Shown: in pieces, positions 20,372-33,493 of the stretch
Layout of the letters: every line of letters starts with the position of its first letter
Numbering within the stretch: position 1 is the first letter of the stretch
DNA from: Eutreptiella sp. 'Long Island Sound 2002'
Lineage: Eukaryota > Euglenozoa > Euglenophyceae > Eutreptiales > Eutreptiaceae
DNA: 64,000 nt
NCBI GenBank assembly: GCA_964036045.1
Contig: OZ038381.1
Span: 149,243,596-149,307,595 of the forward strand
Direction: 5' to 3'
Made by a program: the position numbers and the translations under genes
Notes under the pieces: model-generated
The model's database searches: none
What the model was told of the DNA's origin: nothing
Seen by the model: the letters and a program-made list of their open reading frames with translations, nothing else

Positions 20372-22809
20372 AGCTTCGGGAGCTAGACGCCTTTCGGCTC
20401 CGGGGTGCCACCTGGTCGGGCCAGGTGATATCCTCCCCACCGGGACCTAGTGGGGGGCCCTCCATGACACAACTCCTGCCTGGTGGCGAAGTCCCCCGGG
20501 TTCACGGGGCTCGGAGCCCTGTCCCTCCCCGGCTTCCCCTTTTCGCCACTCCCCGGTCAGTGCATCACTTAGCAACTGTAGCCACAGGCGCTTACCCACT
20601 GCGTCGCTCCCCTAATGCGTGGTCGCCCGGGGTGCCGGCGCCGCCGGGCCCGTGCTACTGGTTTGTCGCCAGTGGGACCTCCTTGGGCTCGCGCGGAGGC
20701 TGCCTAGCCGCAGGGCTGGTGCGTGGCTCGGTGCGCCACTACTGCCTTGGCGAGTGCAGTGCCCTGCTTGTGTGTGCGCGGCGCTCGCGGTAGGTCTGGG
20801 GGGCTGGGGCCGGTGCCGGGTTTTGTGTCTTTTCTGTCCCCCCCCTCCTGCCCCGCGTTCCCCCCACTGCGTGTGTAGGCTCGTTTGTCCGGATGTCCCT
20901 TACCCTTGTCCGCTTGTACGCCATTCCATGCGGTTTGTGCGTTCCGCGGGGTTCGTCCAGTTGCCCTTCTGGTATTTCCCGCGTGTCCTTTGCGTGTGTG
21001 TGCGCTCGCGCTCTCGCGGCGTCTGCGCCCTCCCCCCCCACCCGGGTCGGCGTGGCGCGTGCACCTCGCATGGTTCCGGTGCAGGGCGCCGGTAGGGCCG
21101 TTCCATGTGGCCCGGGCCCCTCCGCGTTTCCTGCCTCGGTCTGGTGCGCTGTCTGGCTTGCTTGGGGGGGGGGCGGTCCTGTTCCCCCCATGCCTGGCTT
21201 TGGGCCGTATGCCCCCTGACGGGCGGGTCCGTGCGTCTGGGGCGGTCTGGCGCCGGGGGGAAGGGGGGGGGCTGCGTGCCGTCCTCCCCGGGGGCGTGAC
21301 CGGGGGCCCCCTGAGGGTCGCTCTACCTCGGTCCAGCCCTCTGCCTTCCCTGGGCAGGCACCAAAGCGGGTGTTACTGGCGTGGCTCAGTTCATGGAGGG
21401 CGTGGCCTCCATACTATTCCGGATCGTGTTCGTGTGTTGGCTCCGGGTGTGGTCCGCGTGGCGCCCTTGTGTGCTGGCGCGGGTCCGCCTGCCTGTTGTG
21501 GTTTCTATGGGAGCAGGCGGGTGGCGGCGTGGGGGAGTGTGGCGTACTGCGTTAGCGGCGTTCCCCCCCCGGGTGCCGCAGCTCTCCCCGGGGGGGGGGG
21601 GGCTTCCCCTGGCCTTGGGGGGGTAGAGGGCCGGCGCCCCCGTCGCCCGTCTCCGGCATCCCGCGGGACGGAGGGGGGAGAGTGGGGGGAGAGGGGGGAG
21701 GGGGTGGCCTGTGGCCCCCGGCCTTGACCCGCCCTCATGGCTGGCGGCGTGGCCCCGTGCATCCATCCCTGCCGCATGCTCGGCCCGGGCTGTTTGGCAG
21801 CCCCAGGCGCCGAGCGTGGTCTGGCCAGCCGCTGGCGGGTCAGTCTGGCGGCGGGGGGGGATGGTCCGTGCGCCGCCCCTCATCGGGGGCTCGGCCAGGG
21901 GGGCCCGTGGGGCGGGGGGCAGGCGGGTAGCTCTGCCTCGGTCCGTCTCTCCTCCCCCCCCTGGGCGGGCACCAAGGCGGGCCGCCTTGTCATCGCCCTG
22001 CCCCCCACACTGCTCCGGCTCATGTCCGCGTGCCGCCGTCCAGGTGTGGCTCAGGGGGTCCCCTTGCGCGCCGGCGCAGGGCTGCTGGCCTGCTGCGGGT
22101 ACTGCGGGAGTGGGCGGGCGGGTGACTTGGGGCATGCGGCATACAGCAGCGCGTACCGCGGCAGTGACACCCCTTCCTGGGTGTAGCAGCCCTCTTCTGG
22201 GGGCGCACTCCCCCCGGGCCCGGCGGGGGGGGTGCAGGGCCGCCGTTTCCCTGGCTGGCCTCCGCCTGGCCGTGGGTTCGGGGGGGAGAGGGGGGAGGGG
22301 GAGGGGAGGGGGGGGGGCTCACCTTTGTCCGCCCCTGTCCCCTGGTGCCGCTCTCTGGTGGCTGCGGGGGGGGTGGCCTGGTGGTGTCGGCAGCGGGGGG
22401 GGGCGCAATCCCCTCCTGCTCCCCTCCACCCTCCGGGCGCTAGGCTGTTGTGCGGAGCCTCACCCTCGGGCCCACCGCTCCCCTCGCTGCTGTCGCCTCG
22501 CCGCGTGGTACCGGCGGGGGGGGGGGGGGCGGCGGGTGCTGGGGGTGGCGGTCTGGGTCAGCAGTTAGTGATTAGGGGTCTGCGGGTCAGTCGGGTCCCC
22601 GCGCCGCGCGAACCCGCGCGCTCGTGGCTCCCGCCCTCTCCCCTACCGGGGGCGGCACGTGTCCCCGCGTTGCGCGGACTGCGGGGGGGGGGGGGGGGTG
22701 CGCTCTGGTTCGGGGGGCCCGGGCCTGCCGGTAGGTTGTCCTGCGTCGCTGGTCCTTTACAACCCCCTTGTGCCCGCTGCCCGGGACCATCGCCGCCGGG
22801 CGCGGCCGT
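20372..22809 (-). other. LINE copy 1 3' non-coding region
   Basis: The first 750 bp (20,372-21,130) match 37,642-38,400 of copy 2 closely, including ggtgatatcctccccaccgg. Further on, blocks beginning near 21,340 and 21,960 (ctgggc.ggcaccaa.gcggg) match the kilobase repeat units of copy 2. G-tracts of 9-12 bases are frequent. Long frames on both strands come from high GC. Confidence 0.7.
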
Positions 22810-25800
22810 CACCTGCGCCGCCGCTTGTTTTGGGGGCTGGGGCTGCGGCGGCGCCGGGTTCATCCGGCGGTAGCCCCAGTGGGTGAGGGCAGTGTGCAGG
22901 GCCCGGGGGAGTCAGTTGTTGGCCTCCGCGTCCGTGATGCGGAGCACCGCCCCCCCCTCCAGGAACGCCAGCCACGTTGGCTCCCTGTCGGGCCACCTCG
23001 CCCGAATCACGGCCCAGAGGACCCTTTCATGGTCCTCCTGGGCCATCCACCTCCCTGGGGGGACCTCTCGGTTCCCCCCATCTCTCCGGAGGAGCAAAGC
23101 ATTGAAGGGCCGGTTCCTCATCCCTCTGGTGGTCCCCGAGGAGGCCCAGCCCAGCCACCCGTACACCTCCATCACCAGGGGGAAGGCCTCGCCCCCCATG
23201 AGGTCCGGGATCGTGTCCCAGTCCCGGGCCAAATCGCCCCGGGCCCCCTCTGCCCCCCGTGCCGGCTCCGCCTGCGGCTCCTGCGCCCACGGCGCCGGCG
23301 CCACGCCATGCCCCCTCGCCGCCGCGGCAGCTGCCATCCGCGCTGGCTCCGCCCTCGGCTTTGGGGCCGCAGGGGCGGGGCCGCGCGGGGCGCCGCCGTG
23401 CGGCCGGGAAGCCGACTGATATTGGAGTCGGGGGGGTTAGGGGGGGACGAGGTCCCCCGCGTCGGGGTGGATGTTGTAGAGGTGGGCGTGGTGGTGGTGT
23501 GGTGGTGGGCGTGGTGCGCTGGCATCTGTTGGATGCCGGGGGGGATGCACCGCACCGGCTGAACGTCCGGCTGCGGGGATGGCCCGCTCCCTGTCCCTCT
23601 CCCTACGCCCTGCCCATCCCGCTTGGCCCCTACGCCCCGCCCTGCCTGTCCCCGTAGGCCTTTGTCGCCCTTCCCCCCCTTGCCCTCGGGTCCCCTCCCG
23701 GCCCCCAACCCCGGGCTCAGATGCACTCCTCCCCCCTTGCCCTCTGGCCCGTGCCGCGGGTCCCGACCTCTGTCAGCCGCGTCTTTGCCCGCACAGCCGA
23801 TGCCTGTGTCCTTCCTGCGTTCTTGCCTGCGCCCTTGGCTGTGTCCTCGTCCGCCGACCGCGCCCCGCCCCGCTCTGTGCGCCCTGATGCCGCCGGCTTT
23901 GACGCCCTGCTCACAACCTTGTGTGCGTCCTCGGGCACTGCTGTTCGCACCCGTGCGCCTCCCGTGCCCTTGCCCTTTCCCTGCGCAGTGTCCCGCGTCT
24001 TGTCGTCCGCTGCTCGCGCTCTGCCCTGCCCCGTGTGCCTACCCTCCTCCGTTGCAGCTGGCCTTGGTGCCTTGCCTGTGCCCTTGCCCTCACTCCTTGC
24101 CGCGTGTGCCCTGGCCTGTCCTCTGCGTTTGCCCTTGGGTGCTCCCCCTGTCGCCTCCCATTCCCCGCTCCGCGCTCCTGTCGCCGGTATCCTGCCCCGC
24201 CCGCGTACCGACCCCACCCTCCCGTATCACGCGCCGGGCGTCCTGCTGCCGCTGCTGCTGCGGCAGCGTTGATGTCCGGCGGCGTACGCATGAGCGCCAG
24301 GGGGCGGACGGGCCGCGGCCTACCCTTGGGGAAGGCGTCCTTTGGCGGGTACGGCTTGGGGGGGCTCGTGTTGTTGTGCCTTTGCTTGGTGTGGGCGTGG
24401 TAATTGGCGCCCTCCCTGCGCTCTGCTGCGGCTGCGGCGGCCCCCGGCGAGGCGCTCGGGGCCCGCGCTGGGCTCGTTCCCTTCGCCGGCGGCGTGCCGG
24501 AGGCTGCAGCGTGGCCGGCCGGGGCCGGGGCGCGGCTTGCCGGGGCCGCGTCCAGGGGCGGTGCGCCAGGGGCCGCGGCCTGAGCGTCGGGGGCGGCCTT
24601 CTCGGCTGGCACGGGCTCCTGGGCCGGCGGCTTGGGGTCGGCAGGGGCCGCCTCAGCCTCCCTGCCTGTGGCCCGACCGGCACCGCGGCCTCCGCCAGCC
24701 GCCACTACTCGCGCTCCGCGAGGGTCTCCCCCGCGCATCCTAGGGAGACGGGGGAGCAGGAGCGGGACCGGCGGTGGTGGCGGTTGTCCCGCTGGGGGGA
24801 GACATCGCAGTCCGACATGACTGTCATGCTGGTAGGCATGTGAGGCGGCAGGCGTGTCTGTTCCACTACCTCCTAGTGCATCAGCGGTGCGCCGTGGGCA
24901 GTGCCTTGTAGTGCTTGTTGGTTCCGTGTGGGCAGGGGCCGGTGGTCATCCATCGACACTGGGGCGGGAGGCGGGCGAGCCACGCAGCCCACACGTCGGG
25001 CCACAGCTCCCAGTCTGGAGCGGAGCTCAGGGCCCTGGGCCCCGGGGGTCGTCGGGCGATGCCGAGGGGAGCCGCACAAGGTGGACTCCCGTAACAGCGC
25101 TGACCCCCTGTTTCCGCAGGAAGGCGTGCACCCGGTCCCGCGCCTCGGGCGCCAGGAGGGGGTGGCAGGGCACGGGCGTTGCCCCGTAGAGGTGGCCAGG
25201 GGTGATCCCCAGGACCCGCTCCGGGTCCCCGCGGGTCCCGACGACGAGGAGGAGGAGGAAGGTGCCCGGGCGCTCTTGCCAGAGGACCTGCCGTCTGTGG
25301 TTGGCACCCCTGGTCCTGGAGAGGCGAGGGGACAGGTGCAGGCTGGCCCAGCGGCGGGGAGCGTGCGTGGCCGGTGGGAGGGTGGGACACCAGTTGGGCT
25401 CCCTGGGGAACGCATCGCACACAACGGCGTACGGGGGGGTCGGCCTGGTGGCGTCGTACACCAGGTTGGTTGGGCGGGGGCGAGTGGGCGTCTCGCCACC
25501 GCCTTCCACGAATACCGTGATTTGCCCACTTTCAGATCCTCGTCCGGTGGATGTAGAAGGTGGAGCGCCGCATCCAGTTCGGACATTCCTCCCGGGTACG
25601 TGGCCCGCGCCTGGTTTAGGTACGGGGCCGCGTCTCCGGGGCAGCGCGTCGTCAGGGCGTGCAGCAGGGCTGGGGCGCTGCTGTGGTGGCAAGTGGCTGA
25701 CCTTGGCCTGTCACCCGCAGGGTGTCCCCCATGGACAGGGGCCGGCCTGACCGGGTGGACGTGCGCCACTCCATCCAGTACCCGTACAGGGCCGCCTCAT

Positions 25801-26068
25801 GGCCTATGAGCCCCGGCCGGACGGCGTTCACGATCCGGTGCATCGCTGGGAGTAGCGTAGGAGCCCCCGCCCAGTTCAGGGCGCGGACAGCCAGAAGTGC
25901 GGCCTCGCCAAGGAAAGTCCTCGTGCTGCCCGCCAGGTCGTGCTGTCCGGCAGCATGCGCCCCGTGCACCTCCGTCACCGCGTCCGCCACCGGGCTCCGG
26001 ACGGTCGCCTCCTGCGCTCGGCGGCGGGCCCTGGCGTGCTCCAGCCCGTTCCCCCTTCGCCGAGGCAT
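22810..26068 (-). pseudogene. LINE copy 1 ORF3 (broken), partner of 41,703-45,017
   Basis: The start MPRRRGNGLEHARARR at 26,068 matches MPRRRGDGPGHTRARR of copy 2. So do ALYGYWMEWR..GRPLSMGDTL and, near the C-terminus, RNRPFNALLLRRDGGN and FLEGGAVLRITDAEANN. After ANN a TGA stands where copy 2 has TGG (Trp). At least three frameshifts break the middle. The ATG follows the ORF2 stop by the same 13 codons as in copy 2. The function is unknown. Conservation of both terminal regions between two diverged copies suggests a once-selected protein. Confidence 0.7.
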
Positions 26069-26107
26069 GGTGCTGTGGGCTCTGCAAAGCGCGGCGTCGG
26101 GTGAGGG

Positions 26108-29100
26108 TCAGGGCGCAAATACGTGGGACAGGTGCGCCACGGACGTGGGGTCCCGCAGGTGCACGTGGATCCACAGGAGGGCGGCACCCGCGGGGCCCGC
26201 GTGGCCTTGCGAGGGGGTCTGCATGTCCCCGATGCGCCGGTGTAACACCTCCTCTTCCGTGTGCCTGCGAGGGTCCGCGGGTGGTTCGGGCCAGGGGCAC
26301 GCGGCCACCTGGGAGCACCTCGCGCATCTGTTTGGGCCCATCGGCGCGGCGGAGGACACCGCGTCGAATTCTCCGCAGGGGTGGCAGGTGTGTGGGAGGT
26401 GGGAGGTCGGCGACCAGGGGCCGGGACGGCGGAGCCAGAGGTCGTCCCACCGTTGGCGAAGGGAGTCCGGGAGCTCCAGCAGGCGGGCGCGAACGAGGCG
26501 TCAGTAGTCCCTGGCGAGCGTCTTCTACCGGACCCTCGGCCACGTGTCGTTGAGGAGTATCCAGTGTGTCTGGAAGGCTGCGATGAGGTCATGCCGCGCC
26601 GGGCGCGGGTGCCCCCAGGGGGGGTTCGTCATATACGTGTGGTGCCAGGCGAGGTGGAGCACAAGGGCGCCCCACTGGCACCTGTTCGCGAAGTTCTGGT
26701 GGAGGAGGGCCAGTAGGATGCCGTCCGCGATGGCCTTTGACTTTACCCTCAGTCCTTCGCAGCTGTCCAACTCCCGGCGTAGCGCGGCTGCAAGGTCGGT
26801 GGGGAGCATGAGGAGCAGGGGCCCGCGATTGTCGCCCAGCCGGGACAGGGCGTCGTCGTACGTAGGTCCCCCGTCTCTGAAATTCGGCACGGTGAGCCGG
26901 GTGGCCCCACCTTCCGGGGGGAGCCACCGGACGGTGGCCGCGTGGCGTCCCCATGTGTCTATCTCTGTGGCTCGGAGCACGTTGGCGGTGTGGAGTACGA
27001 GGCGGGGGGGAAGGGGCGCTCAGATGAGCGTGCCCTCCTCCCCTCCACCCTCTCCACCCCAAGTGTGGCTCCGGGGCCGCCTGTAGCCACCCCTCGGCCG
27101 CTGCGTTCCACGGGTGATGGGGGCCCGCCCTGCAGATCATGGTGGGCCTTTGCTGGGTGTGCGGCCCCCACCCCTTCGAGCGGGACGGCGGTGTACCGCT
27201 GCGCGGGGATCCCCGGCGCTCGTCTGGCGGCACACCACCGGCCTGATTTGAGCGCACACTCCGCGCTTACTATGCGGACCCCCCACGCGGTCATGGAGCC
27301 GTGCCTGATGATCCAGGGCGGGAAGAGGGCGTCCTGCAGGTGCTTCGACCGACTCCCCGGCAGGTCCCGGTACGGGTGGGTGTCTCTTGCGGTGGACATT
27401 CTAGGGTGCCGTTCACGATGCGGAGGGAGGCCACGAAGCCCTTGCCAGGGCGCGGGGGCGGGGGGAGCAATCCCCCTTCGTTGCGGTGAGCCATCGTTGC
27501 ACCCGGGCCGCCGCGCTTAGGGGCTTGCGGAGGAGTTGCTCCAGTCGGTGATTGCGGAGCTCCCACACGAAGTCTCCTAGCTGGAGCATGTGGTGGAGAA
27601 AATCGTCCACGGAGGTCCGTCCTGGCGGGTCGTAGCAAGCGATCGCGCGGAGCTGCGCTCCTGCCGCCTCGGGCACCCGCGGAGCGCCATGAAGCCACCC
27701 ATAGAGCCTTGTCCCCGGGCGGGAGGTGGCCGGCCGCCTCCTGCACCGCCTGGCGGTAGTGGGGCCAGAAAGGCCGCGAAGTGGCGCAGCCCACATGCAT
27801 GTGTACTGGGGTCACGTCCGGGCCATTGCAGAGGAGGCATGGCTGCGGGAGGATAGGGACGCCAAAGAGCCGCTCCTTCCGGATGCGGAGCCTGCGCTGC
27901 ACCGGGGTGTGGGCGTCTCTGGCCCGCAGTGCCCGGCGGTTGGTGGCCGCCGGGCTGAGGTCCCGGGCGTAGACGTAGGCCTTGGCATGGGCCGCGCCCA
28001 GGAGTGTGTTCCCCCGGTGCGTCTGCGCATGGTTCAGCTGTGCCCACTGCGCGACCGTGCTGAGCCTCTGCATTGTGGGGGGCCGCAGGTCGAGGTGGCC
28101 GTCATGGCCGGCGATTATGAGCTGGGCGTGGCTGGGACCCGGGAGCGTGTTCTGCAGGACGGTGTCCCAGGGCGCCGCCCAGTCCGGCTTGTGCAGCAAG
28201 GCGTCGCTGTGGTGGGAGGTGGCTCGGGCAAACCAAAACGGGTGCTCGTCCTGAAGCCATCGCAGGGGCATCTGGTGGACCGCCTTGGCCGCGCCCGCGG
28301 GGACTCCTGTGGCCTGCTCGCGTTCCGCGTGTCCAAGAAGGTGGACGATGACCTCGGCATCCACCTTATGGATCCACGGCCTGTGGATGCCTTACTGCAG
28401 GGGGAGGGAGGCGACCACCCCCTCCCCGTCAGGCACCGTGCCTGAGATGGCAACTGCAGACGTGCCGGTGAGGTACGCGGCGAGAGCAACACTGGTGGCG
28501 TGCCTGCAGGGTCCGACCCCCGACGCGTCGGAGGAGGTGTGGCCCCAGGCCTCTGGGATCCAGTAGTACTCTGCCAGGCTGAGCCAGCCCGCGTTGAGGT
28601 AGGCAGAGTGCCACCGCACGTCTCGGTGGCCCGGGGTCGTGGAGCTGGACCTCAGGCCCGGGGATCGTGCTCGCCCAGGACCGGAGCGCCGTTATGTGCT
28701 CCCAGAGCCACGCCAAGCCTCCGCGCTGGTGCACCACCAGGTGTCCCAGGTCTTCAGGCTGGTCCTCCAGTGTGTGCACCGCCATGTGCTGGCCGTGTGG
28801 CACCTCTGTAGCCACCAGCAGGGTGGTGCCGCGGGGGAGTCCAAGGGGCCAGGGCTGGCCCGCCCCCATCTGCACTATCACCCACTCAGCCCGGAGCTGC
28901 GCTTGTTCCGTCGCTCGGGCGCATTGGTCGTCCGTAGTCACCAAGAACACTTGCGTCGGCACGTGCGGCCGTGGGGACAGAGGCTCGGACAACGCCACAT
29001 CCGCGTTTGGTACCTGGTGCTCGCCAACCGCGAATACGTCGCGGAGGATGTACAAGAGGGCCGCCGGCTGGTGGTATGCCGCCCCCTGCGTGGGGGGGGA

Positions 29101-30520
29101 CACGCTGCCCTGACGGCGGTAGCTCCGGACGTGGAGATGCAGGCCGTCCGAGTTCACTAGCGGGCCAGTGTGGGCGTCCTGCTTAGCCCTCTTGTTGTGG
29201 ACGAGCCTCAGGCGGGGGTCCCGGGTGCCGGTGGTGTGGAAAAGGTGGACCAGGGCGTCGCACCACCCAGGGTGCTCGGTGGATCCCTGATCGCGGCGGC
29301 AGTAGTGGAGGTGCTCATCGGCGCACTGTTTGAGGCATTCCCTCACCGCTGCTGGGCACGGATGGTCGTTGTCGGGGAAGGGGAGTTGCGGCCCGTGGTG
29401 CCCATGCCACGGCATCGTGTGTGGCACCGTCATGCTGCACATGTCGCGGTGCCGCAGCTCCGCGGTGCGCAGCGTGAGGACTTCGCCTGGGGGGGACCAT
29501 AGCTGAACGTGGGCTGCCCTGGGGCACGCGATGGGGTTGTAGAGCCCCACCCCCAAAGTGGCCAGGGCCCGGGGTACGCAGTGGACCCAGTCTCCCCCTG
29601 CGAGGGTTGCAAACTCCGGGACGGGGTAGTGCACCTCGGGGCATATGCAGTGTGCGCCGGCGATTTCGCAGAACATCCTGGTGACCTCAGCGCGCACAGA
29701 GGCCGAGCAGTGGTGGACGAGTGTGCCCACGAGGGCCACCGCCGCCTGCTGGCACCGCGACGGCACCCGCGTAAGCCCCAGGGTCCAGTCATCCTGCAGG
29801 CTGTCCCGCGAGGCGTCGAAAGGGTACCGCGCCCTGTCCTTCGCGACCTGGACCTTGATGTGGTCCAGGTGGCGCGCAGTGTCGGAGTCGTCGGCGATGA
29901 AGGGGGCGACATATTGTGTCACTCCCCCTAGGATCGCGAGAATGACGTCCTTCACCACTTTCGGCGGGGCGAGGGTGTTGAGCCACCAGTGGTGCACCGC
30001 CGCCAGGCGCAGCCGGTGTTTGCGCTGCAGGGGGAACTCCCCGTCCGGCTGCAGCTGGAGTCCGAGGTAGGGGCCGGGGTCTGCTGCCAGTACCCAGTGC
30101 CATGGGTTTTCGAGGTGGGGGCAGAGGCGTAGCTGTAGGCCAGGGACCCCCTTTGTAGTCGCCATGGCGCATTTGCGGGGGGTGAGCTCCATGCCAATCA
30201 TCCCGAGGTACGCGGCCACTGCCTCCACGCCTTCAACAAAGTGCTGCAGCGTGTGGGCGTCTACCAGCAGATCGTCTATGTAGGCCTGGATGAGGCCCCT
30301 CTTGGCCTCCCCGGGCAGGCGCAGGCGGTGCCCCTGGGCCCGGAGTAGGGGCGCCAGGAGAAGCGCGTACAGTAGGGGGCTTTCGGGGTTGCCCTGCCGG
30401 AAGCTGCGCAGCATGTGGACGGGCTGTATCAGCCCGTGCGCGGTGACGATGCGCAGCCTGGCGCATGCGAGGAGGAAGAGCAGGAGGTCAATGACCTCCG
30501 GCTGCACGGAGAGGTAGCAC
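26108..30520 (-). pseudogene. LINE copy 1 ORF2 fragment: RT core, RNase H, zinc fingers (broken)
   Basis: The first 697 codons (30,522-28,429) are open and begin inside the RT. They carry RQGNPESPLLYALLL (residues 42-56), QAYIDDLLVDA with the catalytic YIDD at bases 30,271-30,282, and GMELTPRKCAM. RNase H-like motifs follow in other frames: SSDASG near 28,530, MDAEVIVHLL at 28,364, SHHSDALLHKPDW. CLLCNGPDVTPVHMHVGC is a likely CCHC finger. The frame is lost near 28,600, 28,390 and 27,650, and later. It ends in LSHVFAP and TGA at 26,108. The endonuclease is missing because the copy is 5'-truncated. It was probably never active on its own. Confidence 0.88.
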
Positions 30521-33493
30521 AAAATGAGGAGAAAGTTTTATAGTGCTTTCAACACTGTGTTTGTGCCTCTCCAGCTGCTTGCTGCTTGTGTAGGGGTTCC
30601 TGCTGCTGGTTTTGGAAGATGAAAATGTTTTGGTTGCTGAAATACAATCAATCCAGGATAGCCCAAGCCAGCGATAAGCAAGTAGAGGAGAATCAGGTTC
30701 AAAGCATGAAGGGCTGCAGTGTAAACAGTGAAAGATGAAAGAGTATTCACAGAAACTGCAACTCAAGGCACATCTGATTGCATATTCACAAAGATAGCTG
30801 AATTGTTTTGGAAAAAGAGTTGGAAAACTGCCCCATGGTCACTCACTCTCCATAGTGCCATCTCAGGAGATGTGGACTCTTTGCTTTGGGTCCCATATGT
30901 GCTGAGGTGGCAGGGCATGTGGCGATGAGGTCACTGCCATGTCCCATGGGATCTTCCTACTTACCTAGGCTGACCGGGAATTGAACCCAGGACCTCTCAA
31001 AAAGAGGTGCCCAGCCCCCTAGGGTGCATACCACTAGGTCAGCTAAGAATTCATGAGAAAACATAGATAAATTCATAGGCTCTGCCCTGGATATGTCAGT
31101 TCTCAGTCAACTCAGGAAAAGATGTATGGCTTCACAATGATAGGGGATTAAGGGGTCCACTCCATATCCTGATTGGGTGTATAGTTCCATAGGTCAAAAT
31201 GTGTTATCACCACTTTTGGTTGGACCAATACTAAGATAGAAATGCCTGTGTGCCTGGAGCACCTCCAATACAACTAGAGTATGCCTCAAAGCATTGGAAA
31301 AGCACTTTTTCTTACTCCCCCCTGTGCTGTGGTGGCCACCACTGTCGCCTCGTTCAGGAAAAAGGGATTTTTTCTTGGCCTTTCCTTGGTTTCCACATCT
31401 ACTTTGAAATATCTAGAGTTTCCCTCACACAGAAAAATCGGCGCTCACCATGGCTGGCGCCTTTTTGCTGCTTTGTTCGTGACATTTCCTACAGAAGGCT
31501 CAGCGCTCATGGCGCTGCCGGGGTTCCTGTGGCTTGGTTGGGTTAGTTTGGCAGCATGCTAAAAACATATGCATGTGCATCCCTCCCTCCAAGACGCAGC
31601 GCGACACTAACCCAACACCAGACTCTGTATGGACATCCGCTGTGGTTGTTAAAACCTGCTGGCGACCTGCTGTCCTGATCTTAGGGCGAAGGGAGGCGTC
31701 AAGAGATTAAATTGCCCCTTGGTGGGGTCTTGGGTTCTGCTCAGTCTCCTGACTGCTGCTTTACGTCCCGGAAAGCGGCCTACTCAGCGACGCTGTCGCG
31801 AGGATATCTGCAGAGGCAGGAATGGGAGAATTATGGACGAATCCACGCAAACGCGAAGCGACACCACCTAAATCCGTCAAATGATGGCGTAGAAGGTTTC
31901 TACGACAACACACCTGAGCAGAATCCAATTGTGCATAAAAAGCACATTTTTATGAAAATTATAGTCATCTCTCAAATTTTTTAAATCAAGAAATTCCTAC
32001 GCATAAAGAGGCGGCGCGCAGGAGCGGCTCCTAGCGAAGCGCCGGAAAATGCAGAAATAATGAGATTATAAGCGTATGTCTCACGTAACTCAGAAAATGA
32101 CGGGACACACATTAATGGATAAACATACAGATTCGACCCACACTGATAGAAGAATCAAATATCCAAGAATTCGAAAATCAACGAAAAGACTTCAATGAAT
32201 CAGGTATAAGCCACAGGTGTGCTCGTCTCGTATGCAGCATGCACATTGCTCGTCTCGTGTCTCCGTGAACGAGTCTTGTAGCGGCGCTAACAAACGATTG
32301 AGTGCTAGATTACAAATATTGCAGATGATTAGAGGTCAGATCAGGGTGATTAGACATACACGCAAGTGCATAGCGACGTTTTTCGCTTGTGCCTCGTTTC
32401 ACGTGCCCACTTGCTCTCTCTCTCGAGCGGTAGCTAAGGTAGGTAAGCCCAGGTGGGCCCACCCCCTGGTAGAGTTCGTGATTGTCGGTCAGACTGGTAG
32501 GTGTGCCAAACACACCTCGTCCACTCGTGCATGCTCGTGCATTCACTCACGCATTAAAGGGTAAGCCACGCGAAATGCGCACGGTAAACCTCGTTTAGGT
32601 TACCCAGGGGCTCCTCGGTACGTTCTTTAAGAGAACCCGAGGAGTCTCTTAACGCTTGCTTGCTTGACAGGGCGTGTTTGCGGACAGTGTATTATAGGTC
32701 AAACTGAGAAGTGTATAATACGTGGAGTGTGGTTTGGTTCCTCCGCCGCAAACACCCCTTCATTTGCCTTTGCTTTACAGGTGGGCAGGTAGGGTGATTG
32801 GTGCAGCAGCATACCATTTCTTTCTAGCCCTGCTAAACAAGGGCGCTGATCACAAAAAAAATTGACTGCACCTCCGCCAGGAGTGGCGAGGGCAGTTCGA
32901 CTCCATCGACATCCACGCTGTGCACGCAACAAGAGCACCTCTTCCCTCCAAGCCCTAGCAGAGGAAACGCGTTGTGGCGTCCCCTGTTAGGCCACAGTTG
33001 CTTAGCAGCGCTGTGTTCTCTTGTCTTCTTCGGAGGAGGGTCATTAGGGCCCACGACGTGATCTTCAAACACACCCAGTAGAGTGTGCGCGTAGGAGTGG
33101 TAGTCCTGAGTGGGGGCTTGAGCCAGTTGCAGAAGTTCTCGCCCACCAGGATGGTGCCACTGTAGGTAGGGTGTGTAGTGTAGTGGTGTCTCCTGTCCCG
33201 CGTGCTTTTCGTCGTGCGCAGGGGGGTGCGTTAGCTTTTGGCCTTTAGCAGAAATGGGCGTTTTGAATGCCCTTAGCACACTTGGCCACCCCTCCCCTGT
33301 AGTAGGTAGGGCTTTTGCCGTCTTCCCCCAAGGATAGGCGCCAGCACAGAAATTGGGCGCCATAGGAGTGGTACCAGTACCTGACTAGGACCTTCGGTCC
33401 AACACCAGCAAAGCCCGGTCTCTGGGAGCCACGCCCGGGAGAGAAGTGAGACACACACAGACATAAGTAGCACACTTAGGGGTAAGGTAAGGT
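30521..33493. other. Unassigned DNA between LINE copy 1 and the chromovirus; may include the chromovirus 3' LTR
   Basis: There is no recognisable gene. The right part, directly downstream of the chromovirus integrase/chromodomain frame (minus sense), should hold its polypurine tract and 3' LTR. I could not delimit them because the 5' LTR is outside the window. A near-palindromic block ctcctcggtacgttctttaa .. gaacccgaggag lies at about 32,611-32,645. A tRNA-like sequence lies at 30,969-31,043. Confidence 0.35.
30969..31043 (-). tRNA. tRNA-like sequence (pseudo-tRNA or SINE head), anticodon-like TTT
   Basis: A 75-base minus-strand segment begins gctgacc and ends ggtcagc, a perfect 7-bp acceptor stem. 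It has a 5-bp T-stem ctggg/cccgg around loop ttcaatt (perfect B-box ggttcaattcc). A 5-bp anticodon stem acctc/gaggt surrounds a 7-base loop tttttga, giving anticodon TTT (Lys) if real. The D-arm is about nine bases too long and does not fold normally. A degenerate tRNA gene or tRNA-derived SINE is therefore more likely than a working tRNA. Confidence 0.5.

Larger units (their letters stand above)
20350..30520 (-). mobile_element. LINE-like element copy 1, 5'-truncated inside the RT
   Basis: This copy runs on the minus strand from a truncated 5' end at about 30,520 to a 3' tail of three heptamers at 20,351-20,371. It matches copy 2 through the 3' region, ORF3 and ORF2. The break falls within the RT domain, as expected when target-primed reverse transcription stops early. 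A short possible target duplication, aaaatga, lies at 20,343-20,349 and 30,521-30,527; seven bases is weak evidence. Frameshifts and stops are frequent, so the copy is not coding as it stands. Confidence 0.85.

Noticed and set aside
20885-22873. Plus-strand ORFs up to 285 aa over the LINE copy 1 3' region
   Set aside because: They are Gly/Arg/Pro/Trp-rich translations of G-tracts and do not align in frame with the equivalent region of copy 2.
23623-24843. 406-aa plus-strand ORF and other long plus-strand ORFs (25,722-26,507, 41,954-42,940, 42,921-44,504, 49,779-51,290)
   Set aside because: They are antisense shadows of LINE ORF2/ORF3. The minus strand carries the recognised domains and the between-copy conservation.
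32600-33493. Precise 3' LTR call for the chromovirus
   Set aside because: The 5' LTR lies outside the window, so there is no second copy to define the ends, and no clear polypurine tract was seen.
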